Below, in pieces: positions 42,842 to 55,500 of a stretch of DNA of 64,000 nucleotides (within the stretch, counting starts at the first letter, position 1; every line of letters begins with the position of its first letter). The stretch comes from Symsagittifera roscoffensis. Its lineage: Eukaryota; Xenacoelomorpha; Acoela; Convolutidae. The stretch is taken from positions 82,856,012 to 82,920,011 of the forward strand of contig NC_087062.1 of assembly GCF_963678635.1 (NCBI RefSeq), written 5' to 3'. The notes beneath the pieces were generated by a model. That model was not told where the DNA came from. It saw nothing but the letters and a program-made list of their open reading frames with translations, and ran no database searches. Made by a program: the position numbers and the translations under genes.

Positions 42842-43869
42842 TACCCGCACCGAGCGCCCATGGATCAAAATCTATTATATTGTCATAATATGGCCAGTAT
42901 CTATAAATTTTCAAAATAATAGATTAAAAACCATTAAAAAGGTTTATAATCATAATATTTTGTATGTCAGTATTTTACATGATAATCAATTAAAATCCAT
43001 TAAAAATGGATTAAAGTCTTTCTACTTTTTATGCCAATAAAAACCATTATAATCAATTCCAAAGTTATCTCAATTCCGGTTACTGAAGTTGCTACGTTCA
43101 TAAACTGTTACATTTCACATTAAAAATTATGTTTTTTTTTTGGTTTTTGGAATCTTTGACCCCCTTGGTTTTTTTCTGAAATTCATTAGATGAAAGCTTA
43201 CTTAAAATTACTTTACATGTTATAAACTGCATCAAAACATGTCAGCGTGAACAGGTGAACAAAATTTTACAATATTTCTCACATGCAAAATGCCGTGTGA
43301 ACAATTTTCAACAGCTTAACTTATTAATTTTACGAGGGGTTTGATAAACTGGAAAAAAGCCCCCCTGCCAATTTACTACAACTGATTTTCGCTTGATATA
43401 AATGAACACGGTGGCAGTGTTATTTATTGGTTGAATTTGGGGAGGGGGTTAACGATTGACACCCCCAGTTTGCCGCCCCCTCTTAAGTTGGGGGGTAGGG
43501 GAATTAGAAAAAAACTTGAGGAGGTGACGTTGATACATGGCGTTTATTAAAAGGCATAGCATAGATTTTGAAAACTTCCTGCTAAATTTGCAAAATTTCT
43601 TCAAATTTAATCGAATTTAGTTCTAAAAATAAATGGATTATAGTCAATTATAATGGTTTATACTGGATTTTTATTTCAAAAGTAATCATTTTCAGTGCCA
43701 AAAATTATGGATTTTTATCGACTTCAAGGGGCTATAATGTATCATTGTCTTTTCAAAAACAATCGATTATAATGGCAATATAATCGATTTCGCGGTTTGA
43801 ATTTTATATCTGTAATGTCTCGGGAGTCCAGTTTAACCAATCAGAATCCATAGGTGCTTGGTGCGAGTA
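42842..43869. mobile_element. AT-rich palindrome-filled MITE, second copy
   Basis: TACCCGCACCGAGCGCCCATGGAT at the left is inverted as ATCCATAGGTGCTTGGTGCGAGTA at the right, about 24 bases with few mismatches. The interior has AATCGATTATAATGG words as in the 24.9-kb element, and a G-rich block near 43440-43500. Flanking TA could be a target duplication. Confidence 0.65.
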
Positions 43870-44088
43870 TGCTATTTTATCTATCAGATATTTTTACAGC
43901 CCCTAGCAGAGCACATCGTGCTCTAAATGGGAAAATATCATGATAAACGTTCAACGCAAAGAACGGTCATTGGAAGAGTTTTGCTTTTTAGCACAAGCAA
44001 GCTTGACAGTTCGTTCAATTGTTTACGAACTCGCATACAATTGTGTTTATTTTGAAAGTAACTCTTGCTGCATGGCATTGGCATTTTT

Positions 44089-44745
44089 TGGTCCGACTTT
44101 CGAAGAAAATGGAATATTTTTGGTCGGCGTGTTTTCTGTTATTCAGTCTAATTTCGCCAATCCAAATAATAGTTTTCCAAAAACCTTTTATATCCCACTG
44201 AAGATATTGTTTTACTGGGTTATAATTTAAAAAGATGTTTTACCTCCGAAATTTTTTTGTAAAGTTCCGCGGGTTGAAACTTGCCAAATTGGCCAATTTT
44301 TGCGCGCTTTGAAGAGTTTATTCATAACGCTGAGAGTGAAATGCGATTTATTTTTGCGTGACAAACTATCCCGCATAACAAAATCGTTCCAATTTGAAAT
44401 GAGGCTAGATAATTGGTCGTATTTAATTCGTACGATTCAAAATTTTACACATCGATATTTTTTCTTAAACTTACAGATTTTCAATATAGTTTTTCCCAAA
44501 AACTATTCGATTTGAAATAAGGGACAATCGAACATCCAGGCTTTGCCCTAATATACGAGCAGTCTTGTTGCTAATAAGCTACAATTTCTCAGTCGTTAGC
44601 AAAATGCAGCTTTTCCTTTTTTGCTTCGACTTTCGGTAACGAAAGGAACGGGGTGGTGTTTTTTTTTCATCAGACAAGTTTTGAATTTTCAACTGGCTAA
44701 TTTTGGCAAAATTTGTTAATATCAATCAATAGATATACGATAAGT
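44089..44745 (+). mobile_element. R1 copies in the intron (one diverged, one partial)
   Basis: The first runs from GGTCCGACTTTCGAAGAAAATGG to TATACGAGCAGTCTTGTT (about 44570). A 5' piece of another follows from about 44627. Confidence 0.45.
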
Positions 44746-44865
44746 TTTGTTTCGTTTTTTTAATGGATTGCATTTTGCTTGAGCTTAAAATAAACTTAAG
44801 AGACTTTTTAATCAGGGCAGTAACAATCAGCTTGCAAAAAATTGGACGTCTCTATGTCAATTTAG

Positions 44866-45265
44866 AACATTCAGTGATGCTTTTAGAGTGTTATTTTTTA
44901 AAAAAAATCAGTATAAGAAGAAATCTGAAGAGCTCGACCAACTATTATCAAAATTTATTTCTCAGATATGCTTTTGCAAAATGCGCAACAATTCATCATT
45001 TCTTATTCAGAGCAAAACACTGACAACAAAAACAGAGTTTCCCAATGTTTACTTGTTTTCATTTAAAACATTCAGTGATGCTTTTAGAGTGTATTTTTTT
45101 TTTTGAAAAAAATCAGTTTAAGAAGAAATCTGAAGAGCTCGACCAGCTACTATCAAAATTTGTTTTCTCAGATATGCTTTTGCAGAATTCACAACAATTC
45201 AGCATTTCTTATTCCGAGCAAAACACTGACAACAAAATCAGAACTTCCCAGTGCTTATTTGTTTT
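44866..45265. repeat. Tandem duplication, about 201-bp period
   Basis: ACATTCAGTGATGCTTTTAG ... CAAAACACTGACAAC is present twice with moderate divergence. The unit is unassigned and non-coding. Confidence 0.85.
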
Positions 45266-45801
45266 CATTATTTTTTTTCTTCTTGCTCATCAAAATTTTT
45301 CATAAAAAACTTGTTTGCAACTTATCGAGCAATTTTCATTCTTACGTCTTAAATAGTACCAAAAACAAATTGTGTTGGAAGCAATTAGCAAGAGTTTTTT
45401 TTAACGAAGGAGATAGGTTTTCAATATTGTTTTTTGGATCAACATTATCTATGTCATCAATGTTTTGGCTTTAAATTTCATGACATTCGCTTTTGCAAAA
45501 CCATATGCAACGAAAAAGCATTTTTTTGAACAAATATTGAAGGGAATCCCGGATATTTTTCTTTATTTCAAATAAAAATGATCCAAAAATTTTCAATTGT
45601 CAATTTCGCTTAAAAGAAAGAACGAATACCGGGCGAAAAAAAATTAAATCGTAACAATATTAAGATCTCATTCATACATAGTTAAAGCGACAAAAAAAGT
45701 TCAGGAGGTTTCATTGTTTTTATGAAAGTGAACATGATTTTTTGGTCTTTCTGAGATGAAAAGATATGTCAAAGGTAATGTCCAAAGATACATGAAATGT
45801 A
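45266..45801. other. Intron sequence
   Basis: No gene or known repeat recognised. Confidence 0.35.
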
Positions 45802-46440
45802 ATTGTCCGACTTTCCGTAACGGTAGTAATGGAAAATTTGTGCTCGTGGTGGTTTTTTTCTTCAGACAAATTTCGAGTTTATAACTAGCCACTTTTGACG
45901 GAAATTTTATATCATTCGAAAGGTAACGTTGTCTTGAACTTAAATTAAAATTAAAATATATTTCTTCTGTGATCATTTTTCGTTAAGTTATGAGGTTTGA
46001 AGATTGCCATTGTAGCAAACTGACATATTTCGCGCGATTAACGCGTTAGCGGAGAATAAATTTGACTCAAAAATTGTTCCAAATTGGTTAAAGGAAGCTT
46101 ACTTGCCGTAATTAGTTTGTTACTACTATCACGTTGTACTTTATATGGCATTAGGGGGCAAGAGTTCCACAAAAAATCTCAAATTTGAAAGAAAAATCTT
46201 TTCGTTTTTTATATCTTTTGTTTTTTTAATGTTATTACTGCTCCATAGACCTTAAAAGGCAGAGGGAACATTCAGTCCGAACCAAAGTTTCACGGACAAA
46301 ATCGATGATAATGAATTTTTGTTCCGACTTTCGAAGAAAACGGAATATTTATGCTGTGTGATTTTTTTTACTCAGTTAATTTTCGCCGATCGAAATAGTA
46401 ATTTTCAACAAAAATGTTTTATTCCCCATTGAAAATTTTG
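45802..46440 (+). mobile_element. R1 copies in the intron
   Basis: One copy from about 45802 (TTGTCCGACTTTCCGTAACGG) to about 46285 (GGCAGAGGGAACATTCAG), then the 5' end of another from 46320. Confidence 0.5.
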
Positions 46441-46614
46441 ACTTTCTTTTTGACTTTCAGTCGCAGAAACCAAAATATCTGCGACTGAAGCAATCGACTT
46501 AAGTTCCGAAATATGTTAGTACAGTTTTGCGTGTCTTGTTAGAGTCAGTTTTTAGCATCTTCAAATTCTAGTTTGATCTACACCAAACTAAACGTGCCTT
46601 AACTAAGTTAATTG

Positions 46615-47301
46615 TTCCGACTTTAGAAGAAAACGGAATATTTATGCTCGGTGTGGTTTTTTATTTAGTCAGTTTTCGCCAATGGAAACAATAGTTTTCA
46701 ACCAAATCTTTTTTACCCCTTGAAAATATTGACTAGTTCAAATTTAAAATAAATTTTTCCTCAGATTATTTTTGTAAAGTTCTGGGGTTTGAAAGTTGCT
46801 AAATTGGCCATGTTCTGGACTAAATTATGCGCACTTTGAAGAATTTATTCATATTGCTGAAAGCGTAACGCAAATTTTTATGCGTGGCAAATTTTCGCGC
46901 GCAATAAAATTGTTCCAAAATTTATATTTACAGGCTATTTAATCGGATTGGTCGTATTAACTTCATACGACTCAACATTTCACACTTTTATATTGTCCAA
47001 AATTTACAGGTTTTCAATATTTTCTTTCACCAAAAACTATTCGATATGAATTGAATTAAGGGACAGTCGGATTATTCAGGGCTTTGCCTTGATATACGAA
47101 CAGTTTTGTTTCTGAATAAAAATTTTTCTTTATATGATGTGCGGGGGATGATCATCACAAAAAACCTCAAATTTTAAAACATTTCTTTTTAGTTTATTTC
47201 ATTTATTTTTTTCATGTTATTACTTCTAGATAGAATAGACGTAAAAGGCAGTTGGAATATTCAGGGCTTCGCTCTGATACGAACAGTCTGTCTTGTTTTG
47301 T
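46615..47301 (+). mobile_element. R1 copies in the intron
   Basis: A copy from about 46615 to 47112 is followed by a second 3' part ending GGGCTTCGCTCTGATACGAACAG. Tandem tails suggest repeated insertion at the same end. Confidence 0.5.
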
Positions 47302-47915
47302 TCTTATTCAGTTTGAGAAAATTCCAAGGCTGTACCGTTGTCATTACCACGGATATTGCTACCGAATACTAAAATGTTTTTCCTTGGTTCCCGAACTCAA
47401 ATCACAGACTCAACTTTTGGCCTAGGACACTCGTAGAGCTTGCCAACAGACACTATGTTTTTCTACAAGCCAGTTCTACTCAGAACTTTAAAACTTTTTA
47501 CAAGCCATTTTTTTGGTTGCAAAATAACTGCTCCGATTGGTTTTGCATATATTTTTCAATGTATTTTTTTTGCATTCCGCTTTTTTACTTTATAGGTTCT
47601 TTCTGCCCTGATGCATGTGTTTTATGGCGAGTTTTGATAACTCAAATTCCATTCGTGTTTTTATACCAACTTGTGTTTCGATTTCGAAGAAATTGGAGGA
47701 AAATATGTGCTCGGGTTCATTTTCTCTATCTGTCCAATTTCGACTTTTAACATGGCATTTTTACGAGTTGTGAATCATCTTGAAGCAATTTATGTCCTGA
47801 AGTCAGTTTCACAAAGATAGTTCATCTGTTAATTGAGGCAAACAAATTGCTCTCAACAAACGGATTGCAATTTTTCCGATTATGTTTTCAATTTTTAACA
47901 AAAAGTTATTTCATC
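47302..47915. other. Intron sequence before the LTR element
   Basis: Contains one more diverged R1-like trace near 47660-47730. No gene. Confidence 0.35.
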
Positions 47916-47920
47916 GAACT
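47916..47920. repeat. Target-site duplication GAACT (left)
   Basis: GAACT directly before the LTR; the same five bases follow the other LTR at 58460-58464. Five-base duplications are usual for retroviral-type integrases. Confidence 0.85.
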
Positions 47921-48121
47921 TGTCATACCTCAATGTATGAACGTGTTGGTTACTGAATCCAAACTAATTATTAAACAAGATCTCTTGCGTAAGCGAGACA
48001 TACAACTGATTCAAACAAATGTTTAGTGACGTCTGAGCTTCTGCTCATAAACTTCTCTGGCAAACGCTTTTACAATTTATTTATATATGTATCTAAGTTT
48101 GTCAATCCATGATGGATGACA
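47921..48121 (-). repeat. 3' LTR of a Ty3/gypsy-type element
   Basis: 201 bp, TGTCATACC ... GGATGACA, with TGTCAT/ATGACA inverted ends. It shares CAATGTATGARCGT, GGTCTGAGCTTCTGCTCATAAA and other stretches with 58266-58459. The two LTRs differ at many positions and by indels, so the insertion is old. Confidence 0.85.
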
Positions 48122-48129
48122 TTCCCCCT
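48122..48129 (-). promoter_or_regulatory. Polypurine tract
   Basis: AGGGGGAA on the minus strand directly before the 3' LTR; primes plus-strand DNA synthesis in LTR elements. Confidence 0.7.
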
Positions 48130-48169
48130 AAAAGAAAATACAAGCAAAAAAATTTGATTTGAGTTATTA

Positions 48170-51100
48170 TTCCCTAGGGGACTCTCTTTGCATTTTAGAT
48201 TTTTTCTCTCTTGTGGTGACATTATTTTTCATTTCTGGTTTGATGGGTAATCTTCTTGTCTTCTTCTTTGTTGTTGTTGTCGTCCTCCGTTTGTTTTTCA
48301 TGTTCCTCGTTTGTCGTCTGGTCTTCATTCTCTTTTCTCTTGGTTTCAATTTTTCCGCCTGTTCTTCCAATGAATAAAATTTCTGTCATGATTTTTTCCG
48401 GGCAGTCCACCGGGGAAATAAGGTCAATAATTTCCGCTTCATCTTGATTCTTATTCTCCTTTTCCGGCTGATTGCCTCGAAGAATTTCTTGCACGCCTGA
48501 TACTCTGGTGTTTTGTCCGAGAAACTCATCTCCTAAAATAACGATTTTACTCTTGGCTTTGTGGGTGACGGTGACTGATCCGGTGGTGATTTAAAATTGA
48601 ATTGGATTTTCTTCTTGGAGCCCGTTTTCGTTTCCTCTCTTGTTTTGATCGGCACGGGTTTCCCGAGCGCGTTGGCCGATGTTGATTGGCGGTTTCTCAT
48701 TGATTTTCTAGTTGGTTCGGCCGGTAAGGCATTTAGAGGTGTTTTATTCTGATTTAAACGTTTCGGCGACAATGCCGAGGTTGTTGATGACTTTTCTTCT
48801 TCATCATCCACGCTGTCAGAGCTCTCCGCAGGGGTGGCTCTGGTCGTCTTGTTCTTTGCTTTTTCCTCCGTTTGTAAACTCATTCCTCGTGATGGTTGTG
48901 TCACGCGATTAGGCCGGCCGCCCGTTCGTTTGCCTGTTGGCTTGGCCCGTCGCTTTATTGGGCTGCTCTTTCCTGGTGAGCCTTTTTGCGAGACCGGATG
49001 CTGCGACCTCTTTCAACATTGGATGTTGAGGGGCGTTGGACTGTTCAATGTCTAAAAGCGTCGACAAGGTCCGGATCTCCGCACGGATTTGTACGCAATG
49101 TAGTCACTTAATCTAGAGGGTCTACAGGGCCCGTATTTTAAAAGATTAGAAACAAATGCAACTCCGCTATTTCTCAGTTGTCTGGATTATTTCCCAAACG
49201 TTTTTACACACGCAGTGTGCAATATAAGTTACAATTTTTCGGTCAATGCTTTTGTCTTTTTGTTCAAAAATCTTAGGATCCTTCACCTTTGTAGCTATAC
49301 GGATTGTTTTTCTAACTACCTGCTCTATTAGTTTTTGTCTACTGGTTCTTGTACTACCTTATATCTTACATTCAGCTTATCCTTAACTGTTTCTATGCTT
49401 CAACTAGTTTTCGCACCTGATGTTTGCTGCTGTTGTTGTGGTGGAGATTAGTTGGACAATTGGGTGGGGTCGTGCGTTGTTTTATTGAAACTTCATGCTT
49501 CTACCAACTCTGCAAATCGTGCGTGATTTTGGCTGATAGAAGCGGTTTTGTGAAGTTGTTCCAATCTAAACACGCGTGTTCTGCATTTTCCAATTTAAGT
49601 TGGTGGGGGAGCTACTTGTTGCTATGTTGGAAAGAGGAGTTCTGGTTTTCTACCCATGTAGGCTTCGATCGGTGAAATTTTGGTTACTCCGTGTGTGTGA
49701 TGCTTAATGTTTTTTTTTATTTCGGCTACATTGAGGCAAGTGTTATGGTGTGTTTTCTTTGTCTATTCTTATTACACGTAATGTACGTTCAAGTGTTTGA
49801 ATCATTCTTTCAACCACACCTATTGCTCTATGATCGTCTACCGGCGCAAAAAGTATTTGATGTTATATGTGTTACAAAACAGTTGATTTTTGGCCCCAAA
49901 GGTTTGTGCTTGGTCACAACTTAACCGTCGCGGTACACTGTTGTTTGAGATAAATCGTTGCATAAAATTTATGGCAATATCCGCCGTTGTGTTTGATACT
50001 ATTTTTCTATGGGGAATTTGGACCAGTTATCTATCGCGTCCAAGATGTATGCGTCCTTTTTTAGTTCATCGGGAAAAGACCAGGCAATTGAACTGTACTT
50101 CTCCATTTGGTTTGACCACCGGCTGCATTTGGAACGAGTGTTGTTTCACTATTATTGGTTTGAATTTTTATCTGTTTCTGTACAATGTCTACAGCTTTGT
50201 ACCATCTGGACTATCGAACGATGGATGTGTGGAAACCACACTTGATGACACAAATCCAACACGGCCGCAGATAAAGGACGTGTGACGTGCAAACTGTCCA
50301 GTACTGTTTGTCTCAGTTGCGTCGAGTAGACGATTTTTTCGTCGATCAGCAAACAGTCTTCACGTGTCGTCTGTTTCTTATCTTAAATCAGTATTGGCCT
50401 CGCGAAATTTTTATGGCCTCCAAGTCTCATTTCTTGACAAAGTTTTTGAGTGGGCGTGAGTTTCTATCCTTTTTGGTGGCGGCGGCGATGAATTGTACCC
50501 CGAGTACTTTTTGGGGTTTTGGCTGAATAACTGTGTGTGTGCTCTTCTAGTTCAGTATTCGTACCCTGGTCAATTGTGGCGATGATCCCCTCTGTGATCA
50601 GGCTGTGGCTGGCTTCTAATTGGGTCTGCGTTTTCGTCATAATGGAAGGTTCAATGTTCTGCTCGATTTCTTCTTGACTGCATTTAGTTGGGTCCACGCG
50701 GCTTACATAGTATTCGCACGTCTCATGCACTTCGATGGAAATTTCGGTATGGATGGCGGCTGCCATCACAATTTCTTCTCTTTGCGCTGCTTGGGTAGCC
50801 ATTTTCTTTGATGTTGATGATGATTGTTGATCGGTGACTGGTGTGTTATCGCTAAACACAATTTTCGGAAATCGCTAAATGCAACTTTTGGAACCAGCCA
50901 CTACGCCCGCCTGTTGGCGGGCGTAGTGGCTGGTTTTCGCTTGTGCCACCGAGGGTCGGACAAGCTCTCCTCACTGTCTGATGAGCCCTGCCTGTATTTT
51001 GCTCCTGCCACGTGTTTCAAGCGATTTCACGTCATCCGGGAGGAAGCCACTTTTGAATCCCTTCAGGTTCCTTGATCTACTCATTCGCTCGGAGTGTTTT

Positions 51101-52380
51101 TCGATTATCTTGACGGAGTTTTTAGACTTCTGGTTGAAATATTTTGAGGACTGATTTTTAGTGGACTGTATTTGAGTTGGTTTTGAGCCGAACTAATTCA
51201 GTTTGAACGTTCAAGAATTACTGCTTCCGAAATTTGCGGAATGTTTTAGTTTTAATTGAGAGTTTGAAGCGCTACTTAGCGTTGTTTTATTTTTCGCGTG
51301 CTTTTTGATCAGCCGATATGGCGCCTTAATCTGATTGGCTATATTGTTCAATATGATGTTGTCAATCATTTCAAAATTGTTTATGAATGAACTAATTGAT
51401 GCTATCACCGATTCTTCATCGTACGCGCTTGGAACGCTAATCCAACGGGATTTCTTGACATATAGTCTATTAGTCCCATTTTATTCCCGCCAGCTGTTTA
51501 ATGTCAAAATTAAAGGGAAATGGTCGGTCAATCCATCGGGTTAGCCTGCTTTGATTGGTTTTTGATCTTTCACTTGCGTTTAATGCGCTGATTAAAGCTT
51601 GATGATCCGTGATGAGGATAAAATGTTTTCCGAATTGATAATAATAAAAATGTTCGGTGGCCAAAATTATCCGAGTAATTCTTGCTCGTTAACTTAAAAT
51701 TTTCTTCTAGAGAATTTAGGAAACGTGAAGCATATTCTATGGTCACCCGACTTTCATGAGAGTATTGCTGAAAAGCTTCCCCTAAGCCTGACGTAGAAGC
51801 ATCGCATAACACGCTGCTATCCAAGTTTTGATCACTGTGTTGTGTACTGATATCCATTCAATTTATTTGTTCTTCTCTGTATTTTTTAGCATTGGACGTT
51901 TAGTGGTGGCGGTTTAATGCTAGGGATGTTACGTGTTAGATGGTGTATAGATTCCTTAAAAAATTTTAGCTGTTTGAAAGTTTTTGGTGGCGATAACTTT
52001 TCAATAGCCTCAATTATTGTTCCCCTCATTGTTATTATTGTACCCTAGTCATTCAACTTGTTTGCATGCTAACTTACAATTGTCGAGAGGTATCGCGAGA
52101 TTTTATTCGTCTAATTTTTTCAGAACTGTTTGTAGTTTTTCTTTATGTAGCTCGTGTGATTATTTCATTTTTATTAGCATGTCGTCAACGTGGTGTATGT
52201 GTTAGTAACAGTTTGTGAGGTTTAGATCACTATCCTTCTAGAACTCGGTCGGCATGTCAGTGAGACTGTAAAATCCGGTCTGAAATTGGTGAGTCCCGGT
52301 AGCGTTTCCTCCAATTAGGCTAGAGTTGCTTTGTTCTCTGGTTTGTTTTCCAACGGAATTGGTGAATAAGTGTCCGGAGA
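48170..52380 (-). pseudogene. Gypsy pol segment A: RT end, RNase H, integrase and C-terminus, degraded
   Basis: Minus-strand order: RT with FQTGFYSLTDMPTEF (about 52300-52235) and a DD motif where Tyr of YxDD is replaced by His (about 52190-52165); RNase H with VLCDASTSGLG (about 51810) and ITDHQALISALNASERSK (about 51610-51550); integrase zinc finger with HQ-H...C-x-x-C pattern ending VQMVQSCRHC (50352-50152); integrase core remnants to about 49.7 kb; and a Lys/Ser/Pro-rich C-terminus (48904-48222). A charged insertion between RNase H and integrase (50859-50464) is shared with segment B. Many stops and shifts. Confidence 0.8.
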
Positions 52381-52580
52381 NNNNNNNNNNNNNNNNNNNN
52401 NNNNNNNNNNNNNNNNNNNNNNNNNNNNNNNNNNNNNNNNNNNNNNNNNNNNNNNNNNNNNNNNNNNNNNNNNNNNNNNNNNNNNNNNNNNNNNNNNNNN
52501 NNNNNNNNNNNNNNNNNNNNNNNNNNNNNNNNNNNNNNNNNNNNNNNNNNNNNNNNNNNNNNNNNNNNNNNNNNNNNNNN
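52381..52580. other. Assembly gap
   Basis: 200 N. It falls at the junction of the two pol segments, a likely site of misassembly. Confidence 1.
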
Positions 52581-55500
52581 CCGTCGCTTTGTAGGGCTGC
52601 TCTGCTGTCGTGTGGCCTGCTCTTTTCTTTGCTGGTGAGTCTGTTTAGGAGACTAATCGCTGCGACCTCTTTGAACATCGGATGTTGTGGGGCGTTGGGC
52701 TGCTCTGTGTCTAAAAAACGTAGACAAGGTCCGCATCTCCGCTCCGCGCGGATTTGTACGCATTGTAGTCACTTAATGTTGAGGGTCTATAGGGCCCGTA
52801 TATTAAAATATTAAAAACAAATACAAATCCGCTACTTCTCAGTAGTCCTGGTTGTTTCCGAATGATTGTACACACGCAGTTTATGATATAAGTTAAAAGT
52901 CAATGCTTTTTATTTTTTGTTCAAAAGTCTTAGATTTTTTACCTTAGTAAGTATACGGATTGTTTTTCTAGCTACCTGCTCTGTTCGTTTTTTGGTTTTT
53001 TTTGTCTAATGGTTCTGGTACTGCCTTTTATCCTACATTTAGCTGATCCTTAACTGTTTCTTTGTCTTGTCTATTTTTCGCACCTGATGTTTGGTGCTGT
53101 TGTTGCGGCGGAGATTTGCTCGCCAATTGAAGTGTCTTGGGTAGGTTTTGTGACGCTGTTCCGATCTAAACATGCCTGTTCTGCACTTTTCTAATTTAAG
53201 CTGTTGGGGGAGCAACTTGTTACTAGACTGGAAAGAGGAATATTTGGTTTTCTACCCATGTGTGTTTTTTGCCATTCCCCCGGATTGGCTCAGTCGAACC
53301 CGCCGATGAAAAAAGGCGTTAAGGACGTTAGCATCAAGTTCATTATGAAAAAGAGGGGCGGAATATTCCAGAACTTTGAATTTTTACATTTTTGATCGGA
53401 ACCGGATTATTTCTCAGAAATGTAGGAACGGCCATTTTGACCAAAAAAAGACAATAAAATCAGAACCGAAAAAAAAACCAATGATTGAGACGGAAAACAG
53501 TTGAAGAAGAACACGTAAATGATGAAGCCCCCTATCGTGATAACTGGACACGGTAAAACGCTTAACCGAAGACGATAAGATAAAAGGAAGGTCCAGTAGG
53601 ACATCCGGAGCGGATCTGTACCCTCATGTGCCACGAAATTGGAGAGATAACAACCTTATCTCACGGAAAAGACGGAATTGGAGGCCTGGTGCCCAGAGAC
53701 TTTTGTACACTGTGAAAGACTATTAAACGTTTTTTTAATTACTGTAATGCCCTGAACAATTTAATTAACTCCGATTTTGTATAATATTTCAGAGCATGAG
53801 GAGTTAGATTGAGGAAAGAGTCAATCCTTCTCCAATTAATCTTTTATATAACTGTCACCAAACATAGTAAAAAAGGGATTCCAAGCCGTGTTTTTAATGG
53901 CAACCACGTAGTCTGGGCATTCCAGCTGTGCGGCTATTTTTGCGTGTGAACAAAAGCTGATCAAAGTCGTTTGATTGATGGCCTAAAAATGGTAACTCTT
54001 TACTTAGCGCTAAAAAACCAAAAAAATAAATGGCTAGGTCTGGATGGTTTAAAACGAGTATGATTAAGGTAACTGACGCCTGCCAGTCGTCAATAGGTGC
54101 TTTTTCCACGCTCTGTCACTGCGTAAAACTTGAGCGAATGTTACACTTCGAACGGTGAAATTGTGGTTACTCCGTGTGGTGTGACACTTACTGTTTTTAA
54201 TAATTCGGCTCCATCGAAGCAAATTTATGTGGTGCGTTTTCTTTTTTATTTTTATTTACACCTAATCTACGTTTACGTGTTTGAATCATTCTTTCTACCA
54301 CTCCTAATGCTCTATGATCGTCTTCCGATGAAAAAAGAATTTGATTTCATTTGTGTTACAAAACGGTCAAATTTTTTGGCTCTAAAGGTTTGTGCTTGGT
54401 CACGCCTTAACTGTCGTGGTACCCCGTTGTTTGAGATGTATTGTTGCATAAATTTTGTGTGTTTGATAGTATTTTTGCTGTGAGGAATTTTGACCATTTA
54501 TCTATCGCGACTAAGATGTTTGCGTCCTTATTTAGTTCTTCGGGGAGGAGCCCGGCAAAATTAAACTGTACTTCTTCATTTGGTTTGATCACAGGCTTCA
54601 TTTGGAACGAGTGTTGTTTCCCTGCTATTGGTTTGAAATTTTTCAATTGTTTTGTACAATGTCTACAGCTTTGTGCCAGCTGGATTCTCGAACGAAGTCT
54701 TTATGGCCTCCCAGTCTCGTTTTTTCAAAAAGTTTATTAGTCGGCGTACGCATCATGTTCGTCATGGTGAGAGGCTCAATGTTCTGATTGAGTTCCTTTT
54801 GACCGCATTGAATTGGGTCCACACGGCTCACACAGTATTCGTACTTCTCCTGCATTTCGATGGAGAGTTCAAATTGGGTGACGGCTGCCACCACGATTTC
54901 TTCTGTTTGCGTTGCTTGGTTAGACATTTTCTTTGGTGTTGATGATGATTGTGTAACGGTGACTGGTGTTTAATCGCTAAACACAATTTTCAGACGATTT
55001 GATTGATTTTTGTGTTGTGCTGATAGAAGTTCTTGTGCGTCTTTAACTGCTGTTGGCGGGCGTAGGTAGACTGATTTTGGTTTCCTTGTGGCTATTTTCC
55101 GCTTGTGCTACCGAGGTTCGGACAAGCTCTCCTCTCTGTCCGATGAGCCCTGCCACTGTATTTTGCTCCTGCCTACTGTTTAAAGCGTTTTCACTTCATC
55201 CGGAAGGAAGCCACTTTTGATTCCCTTCATGTCCCTTTGTCTACTCATTCGCTCGGAGTATTTACTCTGGTTGAATTATTTTGAAGACTAATTTTAGTTG
55301 ACTGTATTTGAGTTGGTTTTAACCATAACTGATTTGGTTTGAATGTTTGAGAATAACCGCTTTCAGTATTTGCGAAACGTTTTAGTATTTATTGAGAGTT
55401 TGAAGCTTGAAGGGCTAGTTAGGGTTGTTTTCTTTTCCGCGCGCTTATATAGTGCCTAATATAGCAACCCATATAGTGCCTTATTCTGATTGGCTAGATT

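Noticed and set aside
44763-45474. Overlapping plus-strand frames of 86-123 codons
   Set aside because: They arise from the 201-bp tandem duplication in the intron; copies use different frames, so no coding constraint.
48159-50285. Several plus-strand frames of 70-131 codons
   Set aside because: Antisense shadows of the minus-strand gypsy pol remnants.
52238-52814. Frames crossing the N run
   Set aside because: They contain unknown residues across the assembly gap; only the flanking RT part is meaningful.
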